Of a DNA stretch of 64,000 bases, positions 51,872-61,270 are shown piece by piece. Below the pieces are notes generated by a model, which saw only the letters and a list, made by a program, of their open reading frames with translations, did not search any database and was not told the DNA's origin. Source of the DNA: Marinimicrobium sp. C6131. GTDB taxonomy: Bacteria > Pseudomonadota > Gammaproteobacteria > Pseudomonadales > Cellvibrionaceae. Position 1 is the first letter of the stretch. Every line of letters starts with the position of its first letter. The stretch lies in assembly GCF_026153455.1 (NCBI RefSeq), contig NZ_CP110629.1, positions 1,054,001 through 1,118,000 on the forward strand, written 5' to 3'. A program made the position numbers and the translations under genes.

Positions 51872-52830
51872 TCCGGCTTGACTCCCTTCGCCAGTACGAT
51901 GCTTGCCCAGAGTGTGACGTTGTGGCGCATGTCGCGATGTTGCGGCCAGCGTCGCAGTATGAACGCGCTGCGTTCAATGATGTTGCCCCGGAGAGCGCGG
52001 CGATAGTGTTTGAAAAATCCCTGACAACTGAGCGGCAGGCCATCGCTGTAGTGATCGGCGAAGGCAGCGGCTTGCCGGAGTATGCGGGTGGCAACCGCCC
52101 GCCGATGTGAGAGGCTTCGGTTTTTACGCCCCGCTTTGTTCTGACTTCCCACCTGGTTGTTGTCATGCTGGCGATACAGAAGCGTCGGCTCCCGGATGTA
52201 ATCAATATGGCCAGTGCCGCTGGCGATCAGCGCGAGCCACCAGTCGTGCATGACGATGTCCGGGTGCTCGGCGGTGGGTTCCATGGCGGCGATCAGGGAT
52301 CGGTTGACACACGCCGAGGCACCTTGCACTGTGTTGTGAAACGCGAGCCGTCGCGGGTCCCTGGCGTTGTCCGGACGCAGTTGGTCCAGCTCCCAGAAGG
52401 AATGTTTTTCGTCCCTGTCGGGGTGCCAGACCCAGGCGTCGGAAAAAATCAGGTGAGGGCAATGCTCGCCGTGCATTTTTTCGGCAAACAGTGCGACTTT
52501 GTTGTCCAGCCAGATGTCGTCCTGATCCGCCAGAAAGACGTAGTCGGCGGTGGTTTTCGGTAGGGCGGTCAGCACGTTGCGAATCACGCCCCGGCCCGGT
52601 CCGTCGATGATCTCGATCGGTATGGGCGAGGATTGTGCGACTTGGTTTACAATGGCGCGGGTGTTATCGACCGAGTGGTCGTCGCTGACCAGCACACGCT
52701 TGGGGGCGGGCTGTTGGCGAAGAATACTGTGCAGTTGTTCTTCGATGAATTCTGCGCCATTGTAGGTGCAGACGAGAACGTCGTAGTCGATCCCTGAGGC
52801 GGGCTGTGCCGGGTTGGGCGTGTTGGGCAT
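51868..52830 (-). CDS. GT2 glycosyltransferase (RgpB/WchB-like)
   Basis: The 320-residue protein has YDVLVCTYNGAEFIEEQLHS near the start, RVLVSDDHSVDNTRAIV, and the strong DxD-type YVFLADQDDIWLDNKV. It also has PDIVMHDWWLALIASGTGHI, typical of GT2 rhamnosyltransferases that act on cell-wall or O-antigen glycans, and RRAVATRILRQAAAFADHY in the C-terminal part. It forms a two-gene unit with the downstream GT2. The intergenic 73 bp to the divergent reductase gene must hold both promoters. Confidence 0.88.
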   Translation of the reverse strand: MPNTPNPAQPASGIDYDVLVCTYNGAEFIEEQLHSILRQQPAPKRVLVSDDHSVDNTRAIVNQVAQSSPIPIEIIDGPGRGVIRNVLTALPKTTADYVFLADQDDIWLDNKVALFAEKMHGEHCPHLIFSDAWVWHPDRDEKHSFWELDQLRPDNARDPRRLAFHNTVQGASACVNRSLIAAMEPTAEHPDIVMHDWWLALIASGTGHIDYIREPTLLYRQHDNNQVGSQNKAGRKNRSLSHRRAVATRILRQAAAFADHYSDGLPLSCQGFFKHYRRALRGNIIERSAFILRRWPQHRDMRHNVTLWASIVLAKGVKPE

Positions 52831-52903
52831 AGGGTTAAATCAGTTTTATCCGTAATTGGGTGGAGTATACCTGAAAAGTTCGGCGGTATGGGTGAGAGGG
52901 TAA

Positions 52904-53827
52904 ATGACGATCTGGATTCCCGGCGCGACCGGTTTTGTGGGGCGCGCTTTGATGGCTCGGCTTCGGGCTGATGGACAATCGGTGATGCCTATTTCCCGCT
53001 CGGCGTCGACGGTGGAGGGGGTTACCGCGCATCGTATTTCGGCGTTGGGCTCGTTGCTGTCCGCCGGTGATACGGTGGTGTATTGCGCGGGTAGGGCGCA
53101 TGTGACCCGCACGGGCAGTGCCGAGGATGAACTGGCGGCCCATCGCCGCGCCAATTGCGACGAGCCTCTGGCCGCTGCGCGCCTGGCCTCGGCCCGGGGC
53201 GCGCGCCGGTTTGTGTTTGTCAGCAGCATCAAGGTCAATGGTGAGCGCACCGAGGGCGTGCCGTTCAGCGAACGGGATACGCCGCACCCGGAGGATGCTT
53301 ACGGGCGTTCCAAGTGGGAAGGCGAGCAGGCGTTGTGGGAGCACGCCCGGCAGGCGGGAATGGAGCTGGTGATTGTGCGTCCGCCACTGGTGTACGGGCC
53401 CGGCGTGCGCGCCAATATGGCGGCGCTGATGCGAGTGGTCGGGCGCGGCTGGCCGTTGCCGCTGGCGTCGGTGCGCAATAAGCGCAGCCTGGTGTTTGTG
53501 GAGAACCTGGTGGACTTGCTGGCGCTGTGCTGCACACACCCGGCGGCGGCCAATGAGGTGTTTCTGGTGTCCGACGGCCGGGATCTGTCCACGCCGGAGC
53601 TGGTGCGCTTGATGGCCGAAGCCCAGGGGCGCACTGCTCGGTTATGGCCGTTTCCGGTGCCGTTGTTAAAACTTGGCGCCGGCTTGCTCGGTCGCCGCTC
53701 AATGGCGGACCGGTTGTGTGATTCCCTTCAGGTCAGTACCGATAAAGCGAAAAACCGCCTGTTCTGGCGACCACCGTTTTCGGTGGAGGAGGGGCTGCGA
53801 AGAATGGTGGGTGAAGTTGGTGGATGA
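52904..53827 (+). CDS. NAD-dependent sugar epimerase/reductase (WbpV-like)
   Basis: The 307-residue extended SDR has IPGATGFVGRAL (Rossmann motif, residues 5-16), FVFVSSIKVNGERTEGVPF, catalytic YGRSK in EDAYGRSKWEGEQALW, and VRPPLVYGPGVRANM. It matches the group of UDP-4-keto-6-deoxy-HexNAc reductases (WbpV/WreQ-like) that work after a WbpM-type dehydratase and feed a WbpL-type transferase. Both partners are encoded at 55531 and 56562. UDP-QuiNAc or UDP-FucNAc are candidate products. A palindromic repeat overlaps its last codons. Confidence 0.88.
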   Translation: MTIWIPGATGFVGRALMARLRADGQSVMPISRSASTVEGVTAHRISALGSLLSAGDTVVYCAGRAHVTRTGSAEDELAAHRRANCDEPLAAARLASARGARRFVFVSSIKVNGERTEGVPFSERDTPHPEDAYGRSKWEGEQALWEHARQAGMELVIVRPPLVYGPGVRANMAALMRVVGRGWPLPLASVRNKRSLVFVENLVDLLALCCTHPAAANEVFLVSDGRDLSTPELVRLMAEAQGRTARLWPFPVPLLKLGAGLLGRRSMADRLCDSLQVSTDKAKNRLFWRPPFSVEEGLRRMVGEVGG

Positions 53828-53912
53828 CGGCCTTTATACCGCTGCGCTCGGCCCCTACGTAAACCGTGGCATCTGGTAGGGTGGCATAAGCGGCGCAGCC
53901 GCGTCATCCACC
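53819..53912. repeat. GGTGGATGACGG-type paired repeat
   Basis: Units begin GGTGGATGACGG (53819) and end GCGTCATCCACC (53912), with the central CGGCCCCTACG/GGTAGGGTGG. The first bases lie in the WbpV-like gene's last codons. The rest of the gap to 54070 shows nothing recognisable. Confidence 0.8.
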
Positions 53913-54069
53913 GGAATGGGGGGCTACGAGCACCCATGTGGTCTCGAAACGACGAGTGGGAATGGCACGCATGTAACGCCAGATGACCGGTAACTCGGCG
54001 GTCTTTGGAGTATTGCGGCATGGCGAGTGAGTTGTGATAGAGTATGGCTATTAACCTCTGAGGGCTCAC

Positions 54070-54693
54070 ATGTCGATCGATCCACGTAAATACCCGACGA
54101 TCCAGCCTAACACCGCTTTAGGGCGGGCTCTCGTGGCTTTTTTTGATGTGCTGGAGCCAGTATTTGCTCAGGGCGATAAGGGTGTTTTTCAGGCGATTGT
54201 GTTTGGCGGTTGTGCGGTGCATATTCATACGCAATCTCGGGGTAGCGCCGATGTGGATGCCGAGCTGGTATCACACGGTTATGCGGACGTATCGGACATA
54301 GTCGCGCTTTTGGATGAAGAAGCCTATGTATTCGAAGACGAAGAGGGCGTGTCGCAAATGCTGGAGCTGGATACCAGCTTCAATACGACGCTCGGCCCAC
54401 TGCACGAGGATTACGAGACTCGCATTACCCGTTTGGTGACTCAAAGCAGTGTTCCCAACGTGGAAGTTTATGTCGCTAGTGCGGTTGATGTGGCAATCTC
54501 GAAGCTCGGTCGTTTCGGGGATCGCGACCAGAAGGATATTCAAGCGTTGCTCCGGCTGCCTCGTGTAGATATTGAAGAGTTTGAACGCTTGGCTCGAGAA
54601 GCTATCAGTTACTATGTGGGTGATCAGGTAAGGCTACGTGGCAACCTGAGTGCGGTATTAGGCGATTATAGCGGCAGCGAGGATTCGACATGA
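54070..54693 (+). CDS. Nucleotidyltransferase-fold protein (DUF6036-like)
   Basis: In the 207-residue product the IVFGGCAVHIHTQSRGSADVDAEL segment fits an NTase core, GGxA...R.S.DVD, as in AbiEii/DUF6036 and antitoxin-like proteins. ASAVDVAISKLGRFGDRDQKDI (the KLGR, DxxD helix) is typical for the family. It overlaps the next gene by four bases (ATGA), making a two-gene unit. Such pairs are often defence or toxin-antitoxin modules, but the role here is not shown. It interrupts the wbpV-wbpL neighbourhood. Confidence 0.72.
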   Translation: MSIDPRKYPTIQPNTALGRALVAFFDVLEPVFAQGDKGVFQAIVFGGCAVHIHTQSRGSADVDAELVSHGYADVSDIVALLDEEAYVFEDEEGVSQMLELDTSFNTTLGPLHEDYETRITRLVTQSSVPNVEVYVASAVDVAISKLGRFGDRDQKDIQALLRLPRVDIEEFERLAREAISYYVGDQVRLRGNLSAVLGDYSGSEDST

Positions 54694-55151
54694 CGGTTTC
54701 TGTAAAGCATAAGCGTCTGTATCGGGTGGGATCGTACCCCCTGGAGAGTGTTGTCGATGAGGTAAAGCAGCTGGCTGACGCCGTTTGGTACCGAGGATAC
54801 AGTCCAACGCAGGAAGAACTGAGTTGGCTAGGCGATGTCATGCCAAGCGAACACTTCCAGCGCACACTTTGCGTGCTTGAGCTGCTGAGTCAATATCCGG
54901 TGTGCCGTCGGGAAACAGCGCGGCATCTCCAGAAGCTCACCGGACAGTTTCATCAAAAGCTTTTTGTGGGAACTGACAACAAACCTCCCCAGGGCCGGTA
55001 CTCTCCCAGTAAACGATGGGGTTTGAATGATTCAACGAAGTCTCTGCGCAAAGCGCTGCTACCAATGCAGACGCGCTCTTTTGCAGATGCGACTGGGCGC
55101 CGCCATGGTTTGAGCGGGGATCCGCATCATACGGCGGCTTTTCAGCCCTAA
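54690..55151 (+). CDS. Unknown partner of the nucleotidyltransferase-like gene
   Basis: The 153-residue protein is basic overall, with HKRLYRVGSYPLESVVDEVK near the start and ELLSQYPVCRRETARHLQKL in the middle. The C-terminal third is rich in arginine, serine and proline and ends HHTAAFQP, apparently disordered. No membrane segment or recognised motif is seen. Coupling by a four-base overlap with the upstream gene suggests a two-component module. Confidence 0.6.
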   Translation: MTVSVKHKRLYRVGSYPLESVVDEVKQLADAVWYRGYSPTQEELSWLGDVMPSEHFQRTLCVLELLSQYPVCRRETARHLQKLTGQFHQKLFVGTDNKPPQGRYSPSKRWGLNDSTKSLRKALLPMQTRSFADATGRRHGLSGDPHHTAAFQP

Positions 55152-55174
55152 GTTGGTTTGTGTTTCCGTCCCTT

Positions 55175-55291
55175 CTAATCGATCCCTAGTCGCTTCCTTG
55201 CCTCACTTAATGTGACGGTGCGTCCTTCTCTGGCGTCCGCTAACCCCTTTGCTACGGCTTTAACAAGTCGACTACACTTATTCAAATTCAT
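55175..55291 (-). CDS. 38-residue antitoxin-like small ORF
   Basis: This short frame starts at ATG 55291 and encodes MNLNKCSRLVKAVAKGLADA followed by REGRTVTLSEARKRLGID. The GLADAREGRTVTLSEARKRL part resembles the C-terminal tail of Phd/RelB-like antitoxins. Its ATG overlaps the stop of the nucleotidyltransferase remnant (ATGA), so the two were once an operon. It may itself be a fragment. Confidence 0.45.
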   Translation of the reverse strand: MNLNKCSRLVKAVAKGLADAREGRTVTLSEARKRLGID

Positions 55292-55497
55292 AATTCCTCT
55301 CCCGATTCCAGGGCGAAGCGGTGGATGGGCAGCTCCTTGAGCTTCGGAGCGTGGATCAGTACATCCACTTTTCGACCGTCGAGCAGGCGGCTGAGACGTG
55401 TGGATAACCTGGCGGCATCCAGTGCCGGGTGCTCAACAGGGCGTTGCGTACTCACTATAAGGTCGATATCGCCGCCTCTACGCGTATAATGCCGCAA
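55288..55497 (-). pseudogene. Nucleotidyltransferase remnant, N terminus missing
   Basis: The 69-codon frame encodes the second half of an MNT-type domain: RRGGDIDLIVSTQRPVEHPA (the DxD), then RLSRLLDGRKVDVLIHAP and LPIHRFALESG. The usual N-terminal helix and the LFGSRA strand, about 35-40 residues, are not found upstream. The minus-strand sequence beyond 55497 has no good start. It overlaps a small ORF by four bases. Confidence 0.7.
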
Positions 55498-55530
55498 AAT
55501 TTGTGATAGGTAGGCCTGATTTTCTAACGG

Positions 55531-56565
55531 ATGGTGAATACGTTGACGTTGATTCTGATTTTAGTGGTGGCGCTGGGGTTGGCCTGGGGTCTGACCGGGG
55601 TGTTGCGGGGGTATGCGCTGCACAAAAAGCTGATGGATATTCCCAATGCGCGCAGTTCGCATTCCGTGCCGACGCCGCGCGGCGGTGGGGTGGCGATTGT
55701 AGTCGTCTGCCTGCTGGCCTTGCCGGCCCTCGCCTGGTTGGGCCTGGTGGCGGATGCGGTAGTTTATGGCCTGGCCGGCGCCGGGTTGCTGGTGGCGTTG
55801 GTGGGCTGGTGGGACGACCACGGCCACGCACCGGCGTTGGTGCGCCTGCTGGTGCATTTTTCGGCGGCGGCCTGGGGCTTGTATTGGCTGGGCGGGCCGA
55901 TGGCGCTGCCATTGCTGGGCTGGACACTGGAGGGTGTCTGGCTGTGGGTGCCGCTATTGGTGTATCTGGTGTGGGTGCTGAATCTGTACAACTTTATGGA
56001 TGGCATCGACGGCATTGCCGGGGTGGAGGCGTTGACCGTCTGTGTGAGCGGGGCGCTGCTGGCCTGGTGGGCTTTGCCGGAGGCCAATGTGGCGTTGTAC
56101 GGCCTGTTGGCGGTGGCGAGCCTGGGCTTTCTGATCTGGAACTTTCCCCCGGCAAAGATCTTTATGGGTGATGCCGGCAGTGGCTTTGTGGGGCTCTGGT
56201 TGGGGTTGTTGTCGGTGTACGCCGGGCATCAGGCACCGGAGCTATTCTGGGGCTGGGTGATTCTGTTGGCGATGTTTGTGGCGGATGCCACGCTGACGTT
56301 GTTTTTTCGGTGGTGGCGCCGGGAGAATCTGTTTGAGGCGCACCGCAGCCATGCCTATCAGCACCGGGCGGTGAACTGGGGGCATAAGGCGACGACCTTG
56401 TTTTACGGCACCCTGAATGTGGTCTGGTTGTTGCCCATGGCCTGGTGGGTGGTGTCCGGGGGCATAGACCCGCTGTGGGGTGTGTTGTTGGCGTACGCGC
56501 CGGTGGTGTTTCTGGTGTATCAGTTTGGTGCCGGGATCCGGCATGTTGAGTGGGATGATTATTAA
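55531..56565 (+). CDS. Undecaprenyl-phosphate HexNAc-1-P transferase (WbpL/WecA family)
   Basis: The 344-residue protein is hydrophobic, with about ten membrane helices. Conserved loops: MDIPNARSSHSVPTPRGGG, WWDD, NLYNFMDGIDGIAG (the catalytic-Mg region), KIFMGDAGSGFVG, and the HRSHAYQH motif. It starts lipid-linked glycan synthesis by moving a HexNAc-phosphate, in this context probably QuiNAc or FucNAc, to undecaprenyl phosphate. The WbpV-like reductase and WbpM-like dehydratase flank it. It converges with the latter, with a four-base overlap of coding ends. Confidence 0.92.
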   Translation: MVNTLTLILILVVALGLAWGLTGVLRGYALHKKLMDIPNARSSHSVPTPRGGGVAIVVVCLLALPALAWLGLVADAVVYGLAGAGLLVALVGWWDDHGHAPALVRLLVHFSAAAWGLYWLGGPMALPLLGWTLEGVWLWVPLLVYLVWVLNLYNFMDGIDGIAGVEALTVCVSGALLAWWALPEANVALYGLLAVASLGFLIWNFPPAKIFMGDAGSGFVGLWLGLLSVYAGHQAPELFWGWVILLAMFVADATLTLFFRWWRRENLFEAHRSHAYQHRAVNWGHKATTLFYGTLNVVWLLPMAWWVVSGGIDPLWGVLLAYAPVVFLVYQFGAGIRHVEWDDY

Positions 56566-58481
56566 TTAACCACCCGCAATTTCCCTGTGTTTTGCTTCTG
56601 CCGCCACACCGAATCACTGATCAGCATGCTGGCTTTGTAATCCGTGGGCGCTTCCACCAATAGCTGTTTGACGCGGTCGCACTGGTAGGCGTGGCAAGCG
56701 ACGTCGAGGTCGTCGAGCAGGTTTTTGGTTTCTTCCCAGCTCAGGTGATGCTCTTCGGCGCGCAGGATGCCGGGGTGCTGGGTGCCGGAGACGTTGCTGC
56801 CGATCAGCAGTTCTTCGTACAGCTTCTCGCCCGGGCGCAGGCCGGTAAATTCGATTTCTATATCGCCGTTGGGGCGGTCTTCGTCTTTGATTTCCAGGCC
56901 CGAGAGGTGAATCATCCGGGTGGCGAGATCGACGATTTTCACCGGCTCGCCCATATCCAGCACAAACACGTCGCCGCCGGTACCGATGGCGCCCGCCTGA
57001 ATCACCAGTTTGGCGGCTTCGGGGATGGTCATGAAGTAGCGGACCATTTCCGGGTGGGTGACGGTCACCGGCCCACCGTTTTTGATCTGTTCCCGGAACA
57101 GCGGGACCACCGAGCCGGATGAGCCCAGCACGTTGCCAAAACGGACCATGCTGAAGATGGTGGTGTTCTGGCGCTTGGCCAGGCCCTGCAGTACCAGCTC
57201 CGCCAGTCGCTTGGAGGCGCCCATGATGTTGGTGGGGCGCACGGCCTTGTCGGTGGAGACCAGCACAAAGGATTCCACCCCGGCGCGAATGGCGGCCTCG
57301 GCGGTGTACCAGGTGCCGTAGACGTTGTTGCGCACGCCCTCGACGATGTTGTGCTCCACCAGCGGCACATGCTTGTAGGCGGCGGCGTGGTAGACGGTCT
57401 GCACACCAAAGCTGCGCATGATGGTTTCCACCCGGTGTTCTTTCTGAACCGAGCCCAGGATGCTGTACAGGTTGATGTGATTGGTGCGGAATTCCGGGGT
57501 TTCCTGCAGTTCTCGCTCGATCTGGTAGAGGCTGAATTCGTTCAGCTCAAACAGCACGATGGCGCGAGGCCGGTGCTGGATGATCTGGCGACACAGCTCA
57601 CTGCCGATGGACCCACCGGCACCGGTGACCATGACCACTTTATCGGTGATGTTGGCGGCCATCAGCTCCGGCTGGGAGGAGACCGGGTCCCGGCCCAGCA
57701 GGTCTTCAATTTCCACATCCTTGATGTGTTCGATACGGGCCTTGCCGCTCAGAATATCCGGAATGGCCGGCACGGTCTGAACCGAGATGGCGAGGGATTC
57801 CAGGCGTTTGATCACCTGGGCCCGACGGGAGTTGGGTGTGCTGCCCAGCGCGAGTAGTACCTTGCTGACCCGGTGCGTCCGGATCAGAGCCTCAATCATC
57901 TTCGGGCTGTAGACCTTGATGTTGGCCACCACGGTGCGGTGCAGGGCCGGGTTGTCATCCACAAAGGCGACGGGTTTGTACTGGGAGCCCTGAAGCGCCA
58001 GAGTGAGCTGGTGACCGGTGTACCCGGCACCGTAGACGATGACCGGCTCTTTCAGGTCCACACTGCGCCGGTTGAGCATCATGATGATGCTGCGCACCAT
58101 CAGGCGCGGGGCGCCAATAAGCAGCAGGGCGATGGTCAGGTAGATGAACGGAATGGAGCGGGGCAGTCGCGACTGGGTCAGAAAGCTGGCGGTGGCCAAG
58201 ACCAGGGCGGAGATAAACACGCAGCCGACAATGGTCAACATGGCCGGTGTGCTCATGTATCGCAGAATGGCGCGGTACATGCCCATACGGATAAAAACCG
58301 CGAGACTCACCACCAGGGTAATGGAGATGACGGTGACGTCTTTGTCGAGAAACTGGGAGTTAAAGGTGCCGAGCCGCAGGAAGACGGCAGCGTAAAAGGC
58401 GGTAACAATAGCGACGGTGTCGTAAATCAGGGAAATAACGCGTTTGGTGGTCCGGGAGGACTCAAACAGGGCTTCCAGCAT
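56562..58481 (-). CDS. wbpM: UDP-HexNAc 4,6-dehydratase, WbpM-like (membrane form)
   Basis: In the 639-residue protein, four membrane helices occupy residues about 10-130. A first Rossmann segment (VIVYGAGYTGHQLTLAL, about 147) and then the catalytic SDR domain (VMVTGAGGSIGSELCRQI, about 290) follow. The active-site region LVSTDKAVRPTNIMGASKRL carries Met in place of Tyr (MxxxK), as in WbpM/PglF. The family converts UDP-GlcNAc to UDP-4-keto-6-deoxy-GlcNAc. Full length. Confidence 0.95.
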   Translation of the reverse strand: MLEALFESSRTTKRVISLIYDTVAIVTAFYAAVFLRLGTFNSQFLDKDVTVISITLVVSLAVFIRMGMYRAILRYMSTPAMLTIVGCVFISALVLATASFLTQSRLPRSIPFIYLTIALLLIGAPRLMVRSIIMMLNRRSVDLKEPVIVYGAGYTGHQLTLALQGSQYKPVAFVDDNPALHRTVVANIKVYSPKMIEALIRTHRVSKVLLALGSTPNSRRAQVIKRLESLAISVQTVPAIPDILSGKARIEHIKDVEIEDLLGRDPVSSQPELMAANITDKVVMVTGAGGSIGSELCRQIIQHRPRAIVLFELNEFSLYQIERELQETPEFRTNHINLYSILGSVQKEHRVETIMRSFGVQTVYHAAAYKHVPLVEHNIVEGVRNNVYGTWYTAEAAIRAGVESFVLVSTDKAVRPTNIMGASKRLAELVLQGLAKRQNTTIFSMVRFGNVLGSSGSVVPLFREQIKNGGPVTVTHPEMVRYFMTIPEAAKLVIQAGAIGTGGDVFVLDMGEPVKIVDLATRMIHLSGLEIKDEDRPNGDIEIEFTGLRPGEKLYEELLIGSNVSGTQHPGILRAEEHHLSWEETKNLLDDLDVACHAYQCDRVKQLLVEAPTDYKASMLISDSVWRQKQNTGKLRVVN

Positions 58482-58657
58482 AGACCTCTAACTCCATTAA
58501 ATTGACCGAATCTGCCCCTGGCCGATTGTGCTCCTTCTTGGGGCGATAACCGCCGGAGTATAGCGCAAAATCAGTGCAATTGTTACGAAAAGCTTACGGT
58601 TTTTGGGGGTAGATTGAATAGAGCAATTTGGGTGCCAAATGGTGGGCATCACGGGTA

Positions 58658-58722
58658 TTTACGGCGGATAAGGCCGAAGGCCGCATCCGCCGTAACCCAA
58701 GCCCGCCGCATCCGCCGTTACC
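58658..58722. repeat. GGCGGAT-family repeat, near-perfect palindrome plus half unit
   Basis: TTACGGCGGATAAGGCC to GGCCGCATCCGCCGTAA is almost perfectly self-complementary and is followed by an extra CGCATCCGCCGTTACC half. It lies between wbpM and rlmKL, close to the latter's stop. Confidence 0.85.
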
Positions 58723-58734
58723 CCTTGGTGACGC

Positions 58735-60915
58735 CTACCAACGAACCAGCCAACACTGATGAATCTTCGGATTTCGTTGAAAATCCTTATCAATGGTCTG
58801 GGGGGTTATGTCTTCGAGCTTATATTCGCTCAACGCCGCCCGATCCATCGCAAACGTGCGTAAATTGGTGGAGAAAATCAGGGTTCCGCCTTTGGCCAAC
58901 GCCTTCATGGCGCCTTCGATCAAATCCACATGGTCCCGTTGAATGTCCAGTACGCCGGGCATTTTCTTGGAGTTGGAGAAGCTCGGCGGGTCGAGCAGAA
59001 TCAGATCAAATTCCTGTTCGTTGGTTTTCAGCCACTCCACGCAGTCGGCCTGTTCGGTGCGGTGCTTGGTGTCACTCAGGCCGTTCAGGGCCAGGTTGTT
59101 GCGGGCCCATTTCAGGTAGGTGTTGGACATATCCACACTGAGAGTGAACCGGGCGCCGCCCAGGGCGGCGTGAACGCTGGCGCTGGCGGTGTAGCAGAAC
59201 AGGTTCAGAAAGCGTTTGTTGTTCGCCATTTCGGCGATTTTCAGCCGTACCGGGCGATGATCGAGAAATAATCCGGTATCCAGATATTGCCACAGGTTGA
59301 CCTGCAGGCGTGCCTGGCCTTCGATCACGTTGATGATCTCTCCGTCCGGGCGCTCGGCGAGCTTCTGGTACTGGCTGCCGTCGGAGTGTTTGTGCCGGCG
59401 GCGCTGTTTGTAGCTGACCCGGTCCGGGTGAATATCCAGAGCCCGGGGGACGGCGGCCTGAATCTCCGCGAAGCGCTGCTCGGCCCGGGCTTCGTCCACG
59501 GATTTGGGGGCGGCGTACTCCTGAACGTGAGCGTAGAGGTCGCCCTGCTCGGAGCGGTACAGGTCGATGGCGGCCGAGTACTCGGGCATATCGGCGTCGT
59601 AGAGGCGATAGGCGTTAATGTTCTGCTTTTTCGCCCACTTCGCCAGCTGTTTCAGATTCTTTTGCAGCCGGTTGGCGAGCATCTGGGCGCCGGAGGACAG
59701 CGGGGCGTCGGCCTCGAGTTCGGCCTTCAGGGGCTTGGGCGCGGCGCTGACGAACTGGCTTTCTTCAATAGAGAACATCAGCAGCTCGGCGGGCAGGGTG
59801 CCGTTATAGAGGCGGTATTTCTTTTCCGCCCGCAGGCCCATCTGTTTGCCCAGCTCGGGGTTGCCGGTGAATATGCCCGCGCGCCAGCCTCTGAATTCGG
59901 TTTTCAGTCGCTCACCCAGGTGCTGATACAGGAGCTTCAGGGATTCAACATCCCCCAGGCGCTCGCCGTAGGGCGGGTTGGTGATCACCAGGCCGGGTTC
60001 GAGCACCTTGTGGGTGGGCTGTTTGAGGTCGGCGAGTTCCTTGCGACTGACCCGCAGCCAGTCGTCCAGTTCGGCCTGGATGATATTGTCTTCCGCCGCG
60101 CGGATGACGGACAGATTGGCGTCGTAGCCGCGGATTTCCGGGCGTGATTTGGCGAGGCCGGCGCGTTTGCGGGCAATGGCCTCTTCGCGCAGTTCCAGCC
60201 AGATATCATTGCGGTGATTGAGCCACTGCTCAAAGCCAAACCGGGCACGGCCCAGACCGGGGGCAATGTCCGCGGCGATCAGGGCGGCCTCCACCAGCAG
60301 GGTACCGGAGCCGCACATGGGGTCGATCAGAGCGCCGCCACGGGCGGCGATGTCCGGCCAGCCGGCGCGGATAAGGACGCCGGCCGCCAGGTTTTCCTTC
60401 ATCGGGGCGGTGCCCTGTTTGGTGCGGTAGCCCCGACGGTGCAGGCTCTCCCCGGACAGGTCCAGGCTGATGGTGACTTTGCCTTTGTTCAGGCGGGCGT
60501 TGATGCGCAGGTCCGGGTGCTGTTTGCTGACCGATGGGCGATCACCGGTCACATCGCGAATGCGATCGACAATGGCGTCCTTGATTTTCAGGGCGCCAAA
60601 CTGGGTGTTGCGAATGGCGCCGCTACTGCCGATAAAGTCCACCAGCAGGGTGCTCTGGGGACCCAGGTGTTCTTCCCAGGGGATGTTTCTTGCGCCATTG
60701 TAGAGGGTGTTCTGGTCACCGACAGGAAATTCCGCCAGGGGCAGCAGGATCTTGTTGGCCAGGCGGGACCAGAGGCAGGCCCGGTAGGCGAGGGCAATGT
60801 CCCCTTCGAAGGCGACGCCCGCCACGGTTTCCTTGAGGTGTTGGGCGCCAATGGCGTCCAGTTCCTGGTACAGCAGTCCTTCAAGGCCCTTGGGGCAGGT
60901 GGCAAACAGGTTCAT
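58735..60915 (-). CDS. rlmKL: Bifunctional 23S rRNA methyltransferase RlmKL
   Basis: The 726-residue protein has an N-terminal THUMP and RlmL domain (MNLFATCPKGLEGLLYQEL; SAM/catalytic motifs DPMCGSGTLLVEAALIAADI and ITNPPYGERLGD, which make m2G2445). Its C-terminal RlmK domain (FLNLFCYTASASVHAALGGA, LILLDPPSFSNSKKM) makes m7G2069. An in-frame ATG three codons earlier (60924) is an alternative start; neither has a clear ribosome site. Length is normal for the E. coli-type fusion. Confidence 0.95.
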   Translation of the reverse strand: MNLFATCPKGLEGLLYQELDAIGAQHLKETVAGVAFEGDIALAYRACLWSRLANKILLPLAEFPVGDQNTLYNGARNIPWEEHLGPQSTLLVDFIGSSGAIRNTQFGALKIKDAIVDRIRDVTGDRPSVSKQHPDLRINARLNKGKVTISLDLSGESLHRRGYRTKQGTAPMKENLAAGVLIRAGWPDIAARGGALIDPMCGSGTLLVEAALIAADIAPGLGRARFGFEQWLNHRNDIWLELREEAIARKRAGLAKSRPEIRGYDANLSVIRAAEDNIIQAELDDWLRVSRKELADLKQPTHKVLEPGLVITNPPYGERLGDVESLKLLYQHLGERLKTEFRGWRAGIFTGNPELGKQMGLRAEKKYRLYNGTLPAELLMFSIEESQFVSAAPKPLKAELEADAPLSSGAQMLANRLQKNLKQLAKWAKKQNINAYRLYDADMPEYSAAIDLYRSEQGDLYAHVQEYAAPKSVDEARAEQRFAEIQAAVPRALDIHPDRVSYKQRRRHKHSDGSQYQKLAERPDGEIINVIEGQARLQVNLWQYLDTGLFLDHRPVRLKIAEMANNKRFLNLFCYTASASVHAALGGARFTLSVDMSNTYLKWARNNLALNGLSDTKHRTEQADCVEWLKTNEQEFDLILLDPPSFSNSKKMPGVLDIQRDHVDLIEGAMKALAKGGTLIFSTNLRTFAMDRAALSEYKLEDITPQTIDKDFQRNPKIHQCWLVRW

Positions 60916-61270
60916 AGATATCATCAGTTGTTTTGGGTGCGGCGTGGTGCCGGTGTGTGCGTTGGGTTTTACGCTTGCAAGCCCACCCCAACCACTTTGT
61001 CAAACCGGATTCTAGAGCAAAGTGCCATATGAAACATCTCTGCTATAAAAAAACAATCGTTCACAGCCGGGGGGCTTTTTGCTGTACTGAGCATTCGCCT
61101 CCAAGGAACCACCACCGATTTTCCCGGGTGGCTGGCGAGAGGCGAAGCAGTACCTCCCTACGCACGGTGCCGGGCATCCCCGTCCAGCGAGTGCGTTTCC
61201 CAAACAGGCGCAGCGCCACCCCGGCGCCTGCGCTCTGCAAGATTAACGGCTACATAGAGGTGCATCACAT
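60916..61270 (+). other. 355-bp leader region of rmf
   Basis: No gene is seen. It contains a weak terminator-like AGCC/GGCT stem with TTTTT (about 61065-61083) and a GC-rich stem AGGCGC/GCGCCT near 61206-61234. The rmf ribosome site AGAGGTG ends at 61262. The promoter was not assigned. Confidence 0.4.
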
